DNA of 45,251 bases, taken from positions 1 to 45,251 of the forward strand of contig JAEDDG010000012.1 in assembly GCA_016293865.1 (NCBI GenBank). Direction: 5' to 3'. This document shows, piece by piece, positions 14,474-24,080 of the stretch. The DNA is from Oscillospiraceae bacterium (GTDB taxonomy: Bacteria > Bacillota > Clostridia > Oscillospirales > Oscillospiraceae). Below the pieces are notes generated by a model that worked only from the letters and a program-made list of their open reading frames with translations, had not been told where the DNA came from and did no database searches. The position numbers and the translations under genes are program-made. The stretch's first letter is position 1. Every line of letters starts with the position of its first letter.

Positions 14474-16288
14474 TTATTCTTCCTGAATCATCATGGAAGT
14501 GTAGAGGTTGTAGTACCGGCCCTTGGCCGCCATCAGCTCCGCATGACTGCCGCGCTCCAGTATCCGCCTGTTTTCCACAACCAGAATGAGATCGGCGCTG
14601 CGGATGGTGGAGAGCCTGTGCGCGATGATAAACGAGGTGCGGCCCTCCAGAATTTTGGATATGGCGCTCTGGATGAGAAGCTCCGTCTCCGTGTCAATGG
14701 ATGAGGTGGCCTCGTCCAGAATGAAAATCGGGGGATTGGCAAGCACCGCCCGCGCAAAGCTGACCAGCTGTTTTTCACCGGTGGAGAGCAGGTCGCCGCC
14801 TTCTCCTACGGGCGCATCGTAGCCATGTTCCATTTTTGCGGCCACTGTATCTGCGGAGACGAGTTTTGCCGCTGCCTCCACCTCCTGATCGGTTGCATCC
14901 AGCCGGCCGTAACGGATATTTTCGCGGATTGTCCCGGAAAACAGGTGCGGGGACTGCTGAACATAGCCCAGATTGGAGTGCAGCCAGTTTTGGCTGCGTG
15001 TGCGGTAATCCACGCCGTCAATGCGCACGCAGCCTTTTGTGGGCTCGAAAAAACGGCAGGCCAGGTTGACAAGCGTGCTTTTGCCGGCGCCTGTTTCACC
15101 GACAATGGCGACAGTCGTTCCTGCTGGAATGTCGAGACAGATATCCTCCAGCACGTAATCATTGTCCGGTGCGTCCGGATACCGGAACCAGACGTGATCA
15201 AAACTGACTGCGCCGCGGATGGGCGGGTAGCGTTCCGGTTTCGGGTCAAAGACGGTGCCGTACGCTTCTTCAATCTCCGGCGAATCGGCAATTGTGATTT
15301 TTTCGTGCAGCAGCGCATCCACGCGCTCGATGCTGACCTGCACGTCCAGAAACTGCGTGAAAATGGAAGCAATTTCAGAGACGGGATCCAGTATGCTGAC
15401 TGCATATGCAATGAATGCGGAGAGAACGCCGTAGTCCAGGCTTCCGTCCATGACCATTGTCCCGCTGGATTTGAGAATGAACGCCACGGTCATGGCGCAG
15501 GCGCAGGAGATCAGCGGGACATAGATGGCGCCCAGCCGTGAAGCTTTCACGGACTGCGTGTACATCTCGTCTGTGATCGAGCGGAATTCCCGGCAGAGCC
15601 GGTCTTCAATCACAAGCGTTTTGGCTGTTTTTGCGCCGTTGATGTTCTCGTTGAATGATCCAGTGATCATGGCATTTGCGTGGCGGACACGGCGGCGGGC
15701 ACGCAGAATTTTCGGCTGGAAAATGATGGTCAGAATCAGTACGGCGGGAAGCACGGCTGTGACGATCAGCGCCATGCGGACGTCAAGCGCGTACATGCAG
15801 GCTGTGGCCGCGAGAAGATACAGGATATTCCAGACAAATGAATTGAAACCCCAGGCCACAAGACCGCAGATGTGGTCTGTGTCACTCATGACGCGGGCCA
15901 GAATATACCCCACAGAGTTGACGTTGTAATAAGCCAGGGGGAGCTTCTGCAGGTGCATGAAACAGGCGTGTTTCATGGCGCGGCCGGAATACATCTCCAC
16001 CATCATGCTCTGCCGGGAATAAATCACCACGGACAATCCCTGAAACAGAATGACAGCCAAATATACAAGCGAGAAACGTCCCAGTCCTGCATATTGGCCG
16101 GGGACAATAAAGCTGTTTACGGCATATCTGATAAAAAGCGGCATCAGCGCGTCTGTAATTGCGGGCAGAAGCAGCATCAGGCCGATGAGAATCAGCCGCC
16201 TTTTCTGATCGCGGAAAAAGGGCAGCAGCTTTGCCCATATTTTCAGATCAAATCGCGTGCTGCCGGTGTGAATGGCGTCATTGCGCAA
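14474..16288 (-). CDS. ABC exporter half-transporter, canonical-site subunit
   Basis: Six-helix membrane domain followed by an ATPase domain with Walker A GETGAGKST, signature LLSTGEKQL and Walker B ILDEATSSID with catalytic Glu. The partner gene just upstream has Asp at that position, the pattern of heterodimeric exporters such as BmrCD or TM287/288, usually multidrug or lipid/peptide exporters. The upstream gene ends within this gene's first codons. I favour TTG 16288, eight bases after GGAGG; the in-frame ATG 16303 has no RBS, and that GGAGG lies inside it. Substrate unknown. Confidence 0.85.
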   Translation of the reverse strand: MRNDAIHTGSTRFDLKIWAKLLPFFRDQKRRLILIGLMLLLPAITDALMPLFIRYAVNSFIVPGQYAGLGRFSLVYLAVILFQGLSVVIYSRQSMMVEMYSGRAMKHACFMHLQKLPLAYYNVNSVGYILARVMSDTDHICGLVAWGFNSFVWNILYLLAATACMYALDVRMALIVTAVLPAVLILTIIFQPKILRARRRVRHANAMITGSFNENINGAKTAKTLVIEDRLCREFRSITDEMYTQSVKASRLGAIYVPLISCACAMTVAFILKSSGTMVMDGSLDYGVLSAFIAYAVSILDPVSEIASIFTQFLDVQVSIERVDALLHEKITIADSPEIEEAYGTVFDPKPERYPPIRGAVSFDHVWFRYPDAPDNDYVLEDICLDIPAGTTVAIVGETGAGKSTLVNLACRFFEPTKGCVRIDGVDYRTRSQNWLHSNLGYVQQSPHLFSGTIRENIRYGRLDATDQEVEAAAKLVSADTVAAKMEHGYDAPVGEGGDLLSTGEKQLVSFARAVLANPPIFILDEATSSIDTETELLIQSAISKILEGRTSFIIAHRLSTIRSADLILVVENRRILERGSHAELMAAKGRYYNLYTSMMIQEE

Positions 16289-18101
16289 ATGAATCGCCTC
16301 CATTCTGCTGAGAACCGGCGTCGGTCTGCGTCAGAAAAACACGGCGGTAGAGACCATCCCGTGCAATCAGTTCTTCATGGGTGCCGATGTCTGCGGCATG
16401 TCCGTCCTCCAGAACAAGGATCCGGTCAGCAGTCATCAGCGTGCTGATCCTGTGGGAAATCAGAATCACAGTCTGCCCGCCGGTATTTTCCAGCAGGGAA
16501 GCGCGGATGGCCGCGTCTGTTTCCATGTCCACGGCCGACATGGAATCGTCAAACACGAGCACCGGAGCGCCGGACAGCAGCGCGCGCGCAATGGCAATGC
16601 GCTGTTTCTGTCCGCCAGAGAGCGTAACGCCGCGCTCGCCCACGACAGTATCATAGCCTTTAGGGAACGAGAGAATGTCATCCTCAACCTTGGCTGCCCG
16701 GGCTGCCGCGCGGATGTCCTCCATCGGGGAATTGCCGTTGACGATATCGATATTTTCACGAATTGTTTTGGAGAAGAGAAACGGTTCCTGAAGCACAAGC
16801 CCCACATGAGCGCGCAGCCATGTGAGATCCATGCGGCATATATCGATGCCGGAAATGGTGATGCGGCCGTTTTCAGGAGCGAGGTCGTACAGCCGGTTCA
16901 GAAGATATGTAATGGTGGATTTACCGGAGCCGGTTCCGCCGAGAATTCCGAAGGTGGAGCCGCGCCTGACCGTGAAGCTCAGATCTTTCAGTACGGGTGT
17001 GCCTGCGTAGGCAAAAGAGACGCGGTCAAAGACGATATCGCCGTTCAGGTCCGGCTTCAGGGCATCCGGCGGATTTTCCTCCGCAGGTGCGTCGAGAATT
17101 TCCTGCAGCCGCCGGACAGAGACGCCGGCCTTGCTCATTTCCGAGAGCGTGCGGCCGAGACTGCGGACCGGCCAGGCGATGGACTGCGTGTAAGTGACGA
17201 ACGCCAGAAAGTTCCCCAGAGACAGCTCGCCGACGGCGCCGAGATACGCGCCCACGCAGATGACAGCCAGCAGCTGGGCGGCAGTGGCAAAATCGCCGAT
17301 GCCCCAGAAAAAGCCGAGTGTATAGCCCAGATCAACCCATTTGTTTGTGAAAACATCCAGACGCTTTTCGAATTTCTGCTTTTCAAAACGCTCACGGCCG
17401 AAAGCGCGGACAACGCGCACGACGGTCAGGTTTTCCTGTACATCCGTCATGACCTCGCCCTCGGCCTCGTCCGCCAGAAGGAATTGCCTGGAGATGCGCC
17501 GGTAAAACAGCAGAGAGTACAGGATAATTACTGGGATGGTGGCCAGACAGACACAGGCCAGCCTGACGTTCATTCTGAACATAAGGATCAAGGCGGCGGC
17601 CACCAGAAGGACTGTACGGACAACCTCGATCAGCTGTGAATAAATGAATTCACGGACGACGTCCGTGTCGTATGTACAGCGCTGTATGATGTCTCCGGTG
17701 GAGTTTGCGCTGTGCCAGGAAAAGGGAAGATGCTGAATATGGACAAACAGGCTGTTGCGCAGATTGCGCACGAGACCCTGTGTTGCACGTGCGATGCTGT
17801 CCTTTGCCAGACAGCTGAAGAAGTTTGCGGCAGCAGCGCAGAGGACGACGCCGGTACAGATGAGAAGCAGATTTGCCCGCAGCGTATCCCGGCCGCCGAA
17901 GGCGTCGGCGATGGCGGCAATAAGGCCCGAATCAGAGGGCGCTTCGCTGCCGATGATCGAATCGACAGTGAATGAAACGATCTGCGGCATCAGAAAGGCA
18001 AAGATGATGTTCAGCACGGAAAACAGAATGACAGCCAGAAACGTGCCGCGCACGCCGCGGGACATATCAAACAGAAAACCAAAAGTGCTCTTTTTACGCA
18101 T
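16278..18101 (-). CDS. ABC exporter half-transporter, degenerate-site subunit
   Basis: Six-helix membrane domain plus ATPase domain with Walker A GGTGSGKST, intact signature LSGGQKQR and Walker B LVFDDSMSAVD, in which Asp replaces the catalytic Glu. This marks the degenerate ATP site of a heterodimeric exporter, formed with the product of 14474-16288. ATG 18101 lies seven bases after GGAGGT; ATG 18104 is also possible. The frame is open further upstream (to 18254), but that part covers the promoter and is not family-like. First gene of the run toward the lct genes. Confidence 0.85.
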   Translation of the reverse strand: MRKKSTFGFLFDMSRGVRGTFLAVILFSVLNIIFAFLMPQIVSFTVDSIIGSEAPSDSGLIAAIADAFGGRDTLRANLLLICTGVVLCAAAANFFSCLAKDSIARATQGLVRNLRNSLFVHIQHLPFSWHSANSTGDIIQRCTYDTDVVREFIYSQLIEVVRTVLLVAAALILMFRMNVRLACVCLATIPVIILYSLLFYRRISRQFLLADEAEGEVMTDVQENLTVVRVVRAFGRERFEKQKFEKRLDVFTNKWVDLGYTLGFFWGIGDFATAAQLLAVICVGAYLGAVGELSLGNFLAFVTYTQSIAWPVRSLGRTLSEMSKAGVSVRRLQEILDAPAEENPPDALKPDLNGDIVFDRVSFAYAGTPVLKDLSFTVRRGSTFGILGGTGSGKSTITYLLNRLYDLAPENGRITISGIDICRMDLTWLRAHVGLVLQEPFLFSKTIRENIDIVNGNSPMEDIRAAARAAKVEDDILSFPKGYDTVVGERGVTLSGGQKQRIAIARALLSGAPVLVFDDSMSAVDMETDAAIRASLLENTGGQTVILISHRISTLMTADRILVLEDGHAADIGTHEELIARDGLYRRVFLTQTDAGSQQNGGDSFAQ

Positions 18102-18138
18102 CATCTTCACCTCCGGATTGAATTTCTGGAACAGGGCC

Positions 18139-18168
18139 ATCATAGCATAAAATGCATATGTACCGCAA
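18139..18168 (-). promoter_or_regulatory. Putative promoter of the ABC exporter genes
   Basis: On the minus strand, TTGCGG (18168-18163), 18 bases, TATGAT (18144-18139), followed by the RBS at 18114-18109. Confidence 0.45.
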
Positions 18169-18257
18169 GACGGGTCTGCGCTGCGGGAACTGGTATGATT
18201 ATACCATATGCCCGAATGTGCTGGGAAGAAATATGTGCAGAAAAGCAAAAGCATGGC

Positions 18258-18285
18258 TTGCGTTTTTGGCGCTTTCTGTTATAAT
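18258..18285 (+). promoter_or_regulatory. Putative promoter of the cytoplasmic BNR protein
   Basis: TTGCGT (18258-18263), 16 bases, TATAAT (18280-18285), about 65 bases before the ATG at 18350. Confidence 0.5.
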
Positions 18286-18349
18286 CGTGGAAAGGCTGTG
18301 CTTCTGCACGGTACAATTACAGACAGCGCATGAGCGCACGGAGGGACTT

Positions 18350-19465
18350 ATGAAACTTCAGAAGCTTGGTGAAGGGATTATTTATGGCAGTGCTGCGCCG
18401 AAAAAAGGAGACAGGAGCAGCTATATGCCGTATTTCTGCGAGATGGATGACGGGACGATTCTCGCGGCGACCAGCATCGGCAGCTGTTTTGACGCGCCGG
18501 ACAGCAAAACGAACATCCTGCGCAGCACGGACGGCGGAAATACATTCGGAGAGTTTGCAGGTGCCCCCTTTGACTTCAGCGATGAGGCGTATCCGGCTGA
18601 CGGCTCCATGAAGGTGACGAACGCCGGCGGCAATCATGTGATTGCCATTGGCTACGGCTTTGTGCGCAACCACGGCGACGTTGGCCCGGCCAATGTGGAG
18701 ACGAACGGCCTTCTGGACTGCCCGGCTTTCTTTGCCGAGTCCTTTGACGGCGGAAAAACCTTTACAAAATGCCGCCGCGTCAATACAGCCTGGGGACCGC
18801 ATGCTGAGGCGTCCGCTCCGCTGACCATTCTGGCCAACGGCGACTATGTTACGCCTATTGCAGCCATGCAGGACTGGGAAGGAAACTTCACTGCACCCAT
18901 GTGCGGCCGCCTGCTGCGCAGCACTGACCAGGGAAAAACCTGGAACGATGATACGGTCATCATGGATTTCGGCCCGGATACCACGGTCTGGGAGCAGCGA
19001 CTTGCCGTAACGGACAGCGGCAAACTTGTGGACATCGCCTGGGTGGAGAATCTGAAAACAGGTGAGCTGCACAACAACCAGATTGCCATTTCGACGGACA
19101 ACGGCAAAACCTTCGGCCCGGCCATTGACACAGGCGTGCACGGGCAGGCGTCCGGTATTTGCGCACTGGGCGGCGAGCGGGTTCTGACGCTGCACAGCAT
19201 GCGCCGGCATGTGGAGCGCTACGGCGTTCTGGCCTGCATCGTCAATCTGGAAAACGGCAAATGGGAAGTGGAATCCAGCGAATATGTCTGGGAGCCGCAG
19301 TTTGCCATGACGCAGACCACGGGCAACCTGGGCGTGTTTTCCATGCTCCGGTTTGGCCAGCCCTCTGCAGTCAAGCTCAGCGACGGTACGATCCTCTATA
19401 CACAGTGGCTGATGGAAAATGATGTCTGCAGAACCATCTGGCAGCGCTTCCGGCTGGTGGATTAA
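18350..19465 (+). CDS. Sialidase-like BNR/Asp-box propeller protein, cytoplasmic
   Basis: 371 aa with no signal peptide. Four Asp-box (BNR) motifs are visible: STDGGNTF, SFDGGKTF, STDQGKTW and STDNGKTF, the hallmark of six-bladed propellers such as GH33 sialidases. The position of the first catalytic arginine (usual F/Y-R-I-P) reads SYMPYF here, so Tyr stands where Arg is expected; a true sialidase role is therefore doubtful. It may be another glycan-active or glycan-binding propeller. I start at ATG 18350 after GGAGGG; the frame runs back to 18152 but the extra residues are not family-like and cover the promoter. A strong terminator follows, and the gene converges with the secreted BNR gene. 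Confidence 0.75.
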   Translation: MKLQKLGEGIIYGSAAPKKGDRSSYMPYFCEMDDGTILAATSIGSCFDAPDSKTNILRSTDGGNTFGEFAGAPFDFSDEAYPADGSMKVTNAGGNHVIAIGYGFVRNHGDVGPANVETNGLLDCPAFFAESFDGGKTFTKCRRVNTAWGPHAEASAPLTILANGDYVTPIAAMQDWEGNFTAPMCGRLLRSTDQGKTWNDDTVIMDFGPDTTVWEQRLAVTDSGKLVDIAWVENLKTGELHNNQIAISTDNGKTFGPAIDTGVHGQASGICALGGERVLTLHSMRRHVERYGVLACIVNLENGKWEVESSEYVWEPQFAMTQTTGNLGVFSMLRFGQPSAVKLSDGTILYTQWLMENDVCRTIWQRFRLVD

Positions 19466-19489
19466 GTCTGACAGGGAATAAAAAGTGCT

Positions 19490-19522
19490 GGGCGTCTTCC
19501 GAAAGGGAGACGCCCTTTTTTT
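19490..19522 (+). terminator. Terminator of the cytoplasmic BNR gene
   Basis: Stem GGGCGTCT (19490-19497) with AGACGCCC (19508-19515), followed by a run of seven T. Confidence 0.85.
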
Positions 19523-19540
19523 ATGCTCCGATACGGGCAG

Positions 19541-19575
19541 AAAAAGGGAACGGACGTCCGGAGACGTCCGTTCCC
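19541..19575 (-). terminator. Terminator of the S-layer-anchored BNR gene
   Basis: A 13-bp perfect stem (19546-19558 with 19563-19575), loop CGGA, followed on the minus strand by TTTTT. Confidence 0.8.
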
Positions 19576-19598
19576 TGAAAGAAGCTGCATATTCCGAG

Positions 19599-22500
19599 TC
19601 ATCTGCCCAGCAGGAGCGGCGCGGGAACGCGGGCGGTGGTATCCATCATGCGCACAAGAATGGCCGCGATCTCAGCGCGTGTGATGGTTTCGTCCGGGTC
19701 AAAACGACCGTAGTCGTCGCGCCCGTCCAGAATTCCTGCGCGGTACAGCGTATAAATGGCCGCCGCGTTTTTGTGGGTCATTTTCACGTCGGGGATGGAG
19801 TTGTCGGGGATATCGTTGACGGCCGGCAGCATGGAGGCGGGCAGCGCCTTTGCAAAGAGCTCGGCGTACTGCGCGCGGGTTACGGGTGCGTTCAGCGCCT
19901 CAGCTGTGGGGGCTTTGTCAAGAATCCCATGAATCAGACAATAGTCCACATAGGTCTGATACCAGGGGTCGCCGTTTTCAAGCGTTCCGCCTGCGGTGGC
20001 GGAGCAGTGCATCCGCGCCGCGAGCGTGATCGCCTGTGCCAGAGTCATTTCGCCCTCAGGCACGAAGGTCGTGTCGGTCATGCCGTCGATCAGGCCGAGC
20101 TTATGTGCGGCGGCGACGTCGTTATAATACCACTTGTCTTTCGTCACATCCGTGAACGGGAAGACATAGGGAAGCGTGGGATCCGGATCGGGCTGGATAA
20201 TAATGGGCGTCTCGCCCTTCTGGGCCCGGTAGATGACCACAGTATACCATGTGGTGCTGGTTCCGGCAGAGGAATCCACGCGAATGCGGATGGTGTTCTG
20301 CTGTCCGGCGGTCAGCAGCAGCGCCTGTCCGGTGTAGGGATTTCCGTCAATGGTCACAGATGCGTCCGGGTCGCCGGTGGTGATGTTCAGGTGAATGGAG
20401 CTGGTCTCGTAGGGAACGGAGGCGGTGAAAATGGTTTCAGACTGGGCGGTCAGCGCGGCCTCGGGAGAATGGATGGAGGTAATCGTGCTGTCGTCCGTCA
20501 CGGTGACGGCGCATGTCTGCGTGAGATTGTCCAGCGCGGCCGTGATGACAGCCTCGCCGGCGCCGGTATAGGTGACCTTGCCGGTCTGGTCCACGATGGC
20601 CACTTTTTCATCGCTGGAGGTCCAGACAACCTGCGGCGTCGGGGTTTCGCCGGATACATCCCGGTCGAAGGTGACGTTCAACTGCGCCGTCCGGGTGGGC
20701 TTGCCGGCCAGAGCAGTGTCGCTGATGGTCATTTCTGTGTTTTTGGAGACGACCAGATTGTCCAGGAGCAGGTACTGCGGCTCAGGGGACACCGCCTGAT
20801 AGGCGATCTGGATCCCGTTGCCGCGCAGCGCTTCAGCTTCAATGATGTACTGGAAGGCGTCAGGCTCATCTGTGTCTTTCTCCCAGAGCTTGATGTATAC
20901 ACGGCTGCCGGTGCGCACGACTTTCACGGAGTACCAGGGCGCGTCCTCGCCGGTTTCAAACACATCGGTAAACACTTTCTGTACAGGCTCCGCATCCAGC
21001 GCGGTGTACACATCCAGCAGATCGCCGGCACCGTTCACATAGCGGATTTTGCCGCTGTCTTCACCGTTCAGAACCCACTGACGCAGCTGGAAGGAGTTGT
21101 TCGGCGCGTTGCCCACCATCAGGTAGACGGACTGCCAGTTGCTTCCGCTTGCTGTAAAGGGCATTTTGAAGTCAAAGGTCAGCGTCAGATCTCCGGTACC
21201 GGCAGCCAGAAGGCGCGTGGCTCTGCCGCTGCTGATGGGACCGCCGACCATTTTCAGCACGTTGCTGCCGTCTGCACTGACAATAGCGGTGTCAGACGCA
21301 TCACCGTTCTGGCGCATGGAGAAGATAAAGTCGGGGTCGTCTGCCACATAATTGCCGATGGCGTTGTCCTCAAAATCCTTGTCAATGTAATACCAGGTCG
21401 TCAGATCGTCTTTGAACTCATCGGAAAGTTCCAGAACGGTTACTGCGCATTCTGCGGAGAGCTTTCCGCAGGAAGCGGTGATGACGGCCTTGCCGACGCC
21501 GTTGTAGGTGACTTTGCCCGTGCTGTCCACAGAGGCCACGGCGTCATCGCTGGAGGACCACTGGATAACTGCCGAGCTGTCCTCCGGGTCGAGGGTCGTT
21601 GTCAGCTGCGCGTCTGCGCTGCCCTCAAAGGCGGTGAGAATGCTGCGGTTCAGACTGAGACTGTAATTCCTGGAGAGATTGAAGTTATCGACATACAGGT
21701 AATTGACGCCGGTCGGGTTGGAGTCATGTGTGCCGTCAATGTCGTTGCACTGATAGACGAAACCCACATAGCCGGTTGTGCGCATGGTGGGGGAAGAGAA
21801 CGACATAAGCGTATTTTCGGGCTCAGCGGTGCCGGCTTTCCAGTTTTTGATGTACAGAGTTGTGCCGATGCGCCAGAATTTGAAGGTGTAGGTCTCGCCG
21901 ATTTCAAAGGCGTCGTATGCGGTGTCCAGAATTGTTGTGCCGCCGCTGCCCATCAGGCGGATATAATTGCCGCCGTTGGCGTCGTCCTGGCGGATCTGGA
22001 TGACATATTGGGCGCCTTCTGCTGTTCCGGTAGAGGTGTTGTCCGGCCGCACATAGATGGCCTGGAACGTGTCCGCCTTCGTTTCAAAACGGTAGTCGAA
22101 CTGGAAGGAACCGTCGCCGGACAGCGGTGTGGAAATCGTGAAGCGTGTTGAGTTGATGTTTCTGTTGCCGCTGGCCTCATAAGGTGCGCTCATTCGGAGA
22201 TATTTGTTTCCGATCTCGCCGCTTCCTTCTGCGGCAACGGAGGACATGGCCTGCCAGGTGTGGTATTCCACAGCGGGGTTCAGGTCTTTATTCCACATTA
22301 CGCCGGTATTGTAGTCCTCAAAATCTTCTTCAAAAATGGTGTAGTCCGGCAGCGTGGAATCGACAGGCGCATTCGTTGCAGTCAGCTCATCCACGGAATG
22401 GAACACGCCGCCGATGGCCGGAATGTAGGTGTCATAAAAAATGGTGAACAGCTGACCGTTGTTCAGCTGAATGCCGGTGGGGTCGGCCATATCCCCGGAT

Positions 22501-23705
22501 CTGGAGTCCATGTAGAGCAGCTGCGCTTCAGTGGCGGTCCAGCCCTCGGCAGGGTCAAAGATTTTGCCCCAGACGCAGCGGCCTTTGCCGCTGTGCGACT
22601 CTGACCAGGTGACAAAGAACCGGCCGCTGCCATCGTTCAGAAGACAGAAGCTGGGCTGCTGGGTGTCCACGCCGGAAATGGCCTTCTGGTTGCTGAGCAG
22701 GGTCCAGGAAGCGCCTTTGTCGTAAGAGACGAGAAAATCGCCGCTGCTGCGGCAGAGCGCATAGGTCACATCGTCTTCCGTGACGCCGAAAGAGACCTCA
22801 GTGTCCGCCAGGCGGAAAGCGCCGTTCTTGGCGGTGCCCTCAAAGCTGTGGGTGCTGTATTCGTTTGTGAAGGACCAGGTGCCGTCGCTGTTCAGCCGGG
22901 CTGCGACATTGGCAGTGGTAAAGGTGCCGCCGCAGGAGGAGCTGAAGCCATACAGCGGGATCAGAATGGATCCGTCACTGTAAATGGCGATGTCGCCGCG
23001 CTTGGCAGCGCCTTTGTTCAGATATGTGCTGGGAATTTCCGTGGGCGCGCTCCAGGTCTCACCGTCATCTCTGGAGTACATGATGTAGGTGCGCCCCCAG
23101 GTGTAATAGCCGTTGTTCTGGAAGGTCTGCCCGTTGACGGTTGCCGCAGAGGGCAGGCGGGTGAAGAAGGTGAACAGCAGTGTGCCGTCGTTCATCCGCG
23201 CAAAGTTGGGGTCACGGGACTCAATCACAAGCTGTGCGTCCGACGGCAGAGCAGCGGTGCGCACTTTTTCACTGCCGCTGTAATAGTAGTAGGGCGTGTC
23301 CGGATAGCTTGTCTTGTCTTCATTATAATACAGGGTGCCGCCGCTGTTCCAGATACCCAGACCCCAGTCGGCCAGCTTTTCCGGAGAAATGAAGAGCTCC
23401 GGCGCTGCCCATGTCTTGCCGTCTGCAGAACCGCGGACCATGTAAATCCGGCCCAGACTGTTGCCCAGACTGTAGGGCGCGTGGGATGTGTTGTAATAGT
23501 AGGCCGCTATCAGGCCGTCAGATGTTTTCCGGACGTCCGGAAAATGGCATTTGTAGCCGCTGCCGCCGCTGGCGACAATGACGTCCGGCTGACCGTCAGA
23601 TGCGGCAGCTGCGCCGGCCGGCAGCAGGCCCACAAACAGGCATGCCAGCAGAACGTATGCGAGAATCCTTGAAAGCGTCTTCTTTGTGGCTGTGTAGTTC
23701 ATCAT
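19599..23705 (-). CDS. Secreted sialidase-like protein with Big_2, cadherin-like and three SLH domains
   Basis: 1368 aa. A signal peptide (about residues 1-36, ending AGAAAAS) leads into a BNR propeller (about 40-460; Asp boxes SADGKTW, SRDDGETW, SYDKGASW). Two concanavalin-like modules follow (about 465-690 and 780-990), each followed by a Big_2 Ig-like domain (WSSSDDAVASVD; WTSSDEKVAIVD). A cadherin-like beta sandwich and three C-terminal SLH repeats (first FTDVTKDKWYYNDV) would hold it non-covalently on the cell wall. It probably acts on host or dietary glycans outside the cell. The usual first sialidase Arg (RIP) reads CHFPDV, with His in place of Arg, so substrate is uncertain. ATG 23705 or 23702 follows GGAGGG; the track to 23759 is not needed. 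Confidence 0.85.
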   Translation of the reverse strand: MMNYTATKKTLSRILAYVLLACLFVGLLPAGAAAASDGQPDVIVASGGSGYKCHFPDVRKTSDGLIAAYYYNTSHAPYSLGNSLGRIYMVRGSADGKTWAAPELFISPEKLADWGLGIWNSGGTLYYNEDKTSYPDTPYYYYSGSEKVRTAALPSDAQLVIESRDPNFARMNDGTLLFTFFTRLPSAATVNGQTFQNNGYYTWGRTYIMYSRDDGETWSAPTEIPSTYLNKGAAKRGDIAIYSDGSILIPLYGFSSSCGGTFTTANVAARLNSDGTWSFTNEYSTHSFEGTAKNGAFRLADTEVSFGVTEDDVTYALCRSSGDFLVSYDKGASWTLLSNQKAISGVDTQQPSFCLLNDGSGRFFVTWSESHSGKGRCVWGKIFDPAEGWTATEAQLLYMDSRSGDMADPTGIQLNNGQLFTIFYDTYIPAIGGVFHSVDELTATNAPVDSTLPDYTIFEEDFEDYNTGVMWNKDLNPAVEYHTWQAMSSVAAEGSGEIGNKYLRMSAPYEASGNRNINSTRFTISTPLSGDGSFQFDYRFETKADTFQAIYVRPDNTSTGTAEGAQYVIQIRQDDANGGNYIRLMGSGGTTILDTAYDAFEIGETYTFKFWRIGTTLYIKNWKAGTAEPENTLMSFSSPTMRTTGYVGFVYQCNDIDGTHDSNPTGVNYLYVDNFNLSRNYSLSLNRSILTAFEGSADAQLTTTLDPEDSSAVIQWSSSDDAVASVDSTGKVTYNGVGKAVITASCGKLSAECAVTVLELSDEFKDDLTTWYYIDKDFEDNAIGNYVADDPDFIFSMRQNGDASDTAIVSADGSNVLKMVGGPISSGRATRLLAAGTGDLTLTFDFKMPFTASGSNWQSVYLMVGNAPNNSFQLRQWVLNGEDSGKIRYVNGAGDLLDVYTALDAEPVQKVFTDVFETGEDAPWYSVKVVRTGSRVYIKLWEKDTDEPDAFQYIIEAEALRGNGIQIAYQAVSPEPQYLLLDNLVVSKNTEMTISDTALAGKPTRTAQLNVTFDRDVSGETPTPQVVWTSSDEKVAIVDQTGKVTYTGAGEAVITAALDNLTQTCAVTVTDDSTITSIHSPEAALTAQSETIFTASVPYETSSIHLNITTGDPDASVTIDGNPYTGQALLLTAGQQNTIRIRVDSSAGTSTTWYTVVIYRAQKGETPIIIQPDPDPTLPYVFPFTDVTKDKWYYNDVAAAHKLGLIDGMTDTTFVPEGEMTLAQAITLAARMHCSATAGGTLENGDPWYQTYVDYCLIHGILDKAPTAEALNAPVTRAQYAELFAKALPASMLPAVNDIPDNSIPDVKMTHKNAAAIYTLYRAGILDGRDDYGRFDPDETITRAEIAAILVRMMDTTARVPAPLLLGR

Positions 23706-24003
23706 TACACCCTCCTTATTGTCGGTATCCAGCCATTCTGCCTGCATCATAGCAGGCACACGGCGCGAAGTACATTCTCAATAATGACAAAAATATTGGA
23801 GAAATGTCTTTTTACAGAATACAAAATCACAAATCAACAGAACAGACACGAGAAATAAAAAGCTGTGCAAATGCACGATATTTGGATTTTTTGTGAAAAA
23901 CCGGTTGCTTTTTTGCGGAAACAGATGTGCTGATAAGCGAAGATCCGACGTGCGGCGCTGTTATTCGCTCAGATAAGACTGGAGACAGATATTCGTCAAC
24001 TTG
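23706..24003. other. A+T-rich intergenic region upstream of the SLH protein
   Basis: About 300 bases with A+T-rich runs and no supported ORF or RNA gene. It should hold the promoter and control sites of the SLH protein gene, but I cannot pick a convincing -35/-10 pair. Confidence 0.4.
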
Positions 24004-24032
24004 TAAAAAAAGGGACGGCGGAAGCCGTCCCT
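24004..24032 (-). terminator. Terminator of the small membrane protein gene
   Basis: Stem AGGGACGGC (24011-24019) with GCCGTCCCT (24024-24032), followed on the minus strand by a T run. Confidence 0.8.
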
Positions 24033-24080
24033 GAAGATGCAGAAATCATGCAGCCCTGTGCGCTGCAGCAGCCCTGCGGC

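Noticed and set aside
19485..22151. 888-aa plus-strand ORF
   Set aside because: Antisense to the SLH protein; Gly/Val/His-rich shadow typical of G+C-rich genes, with no domain.
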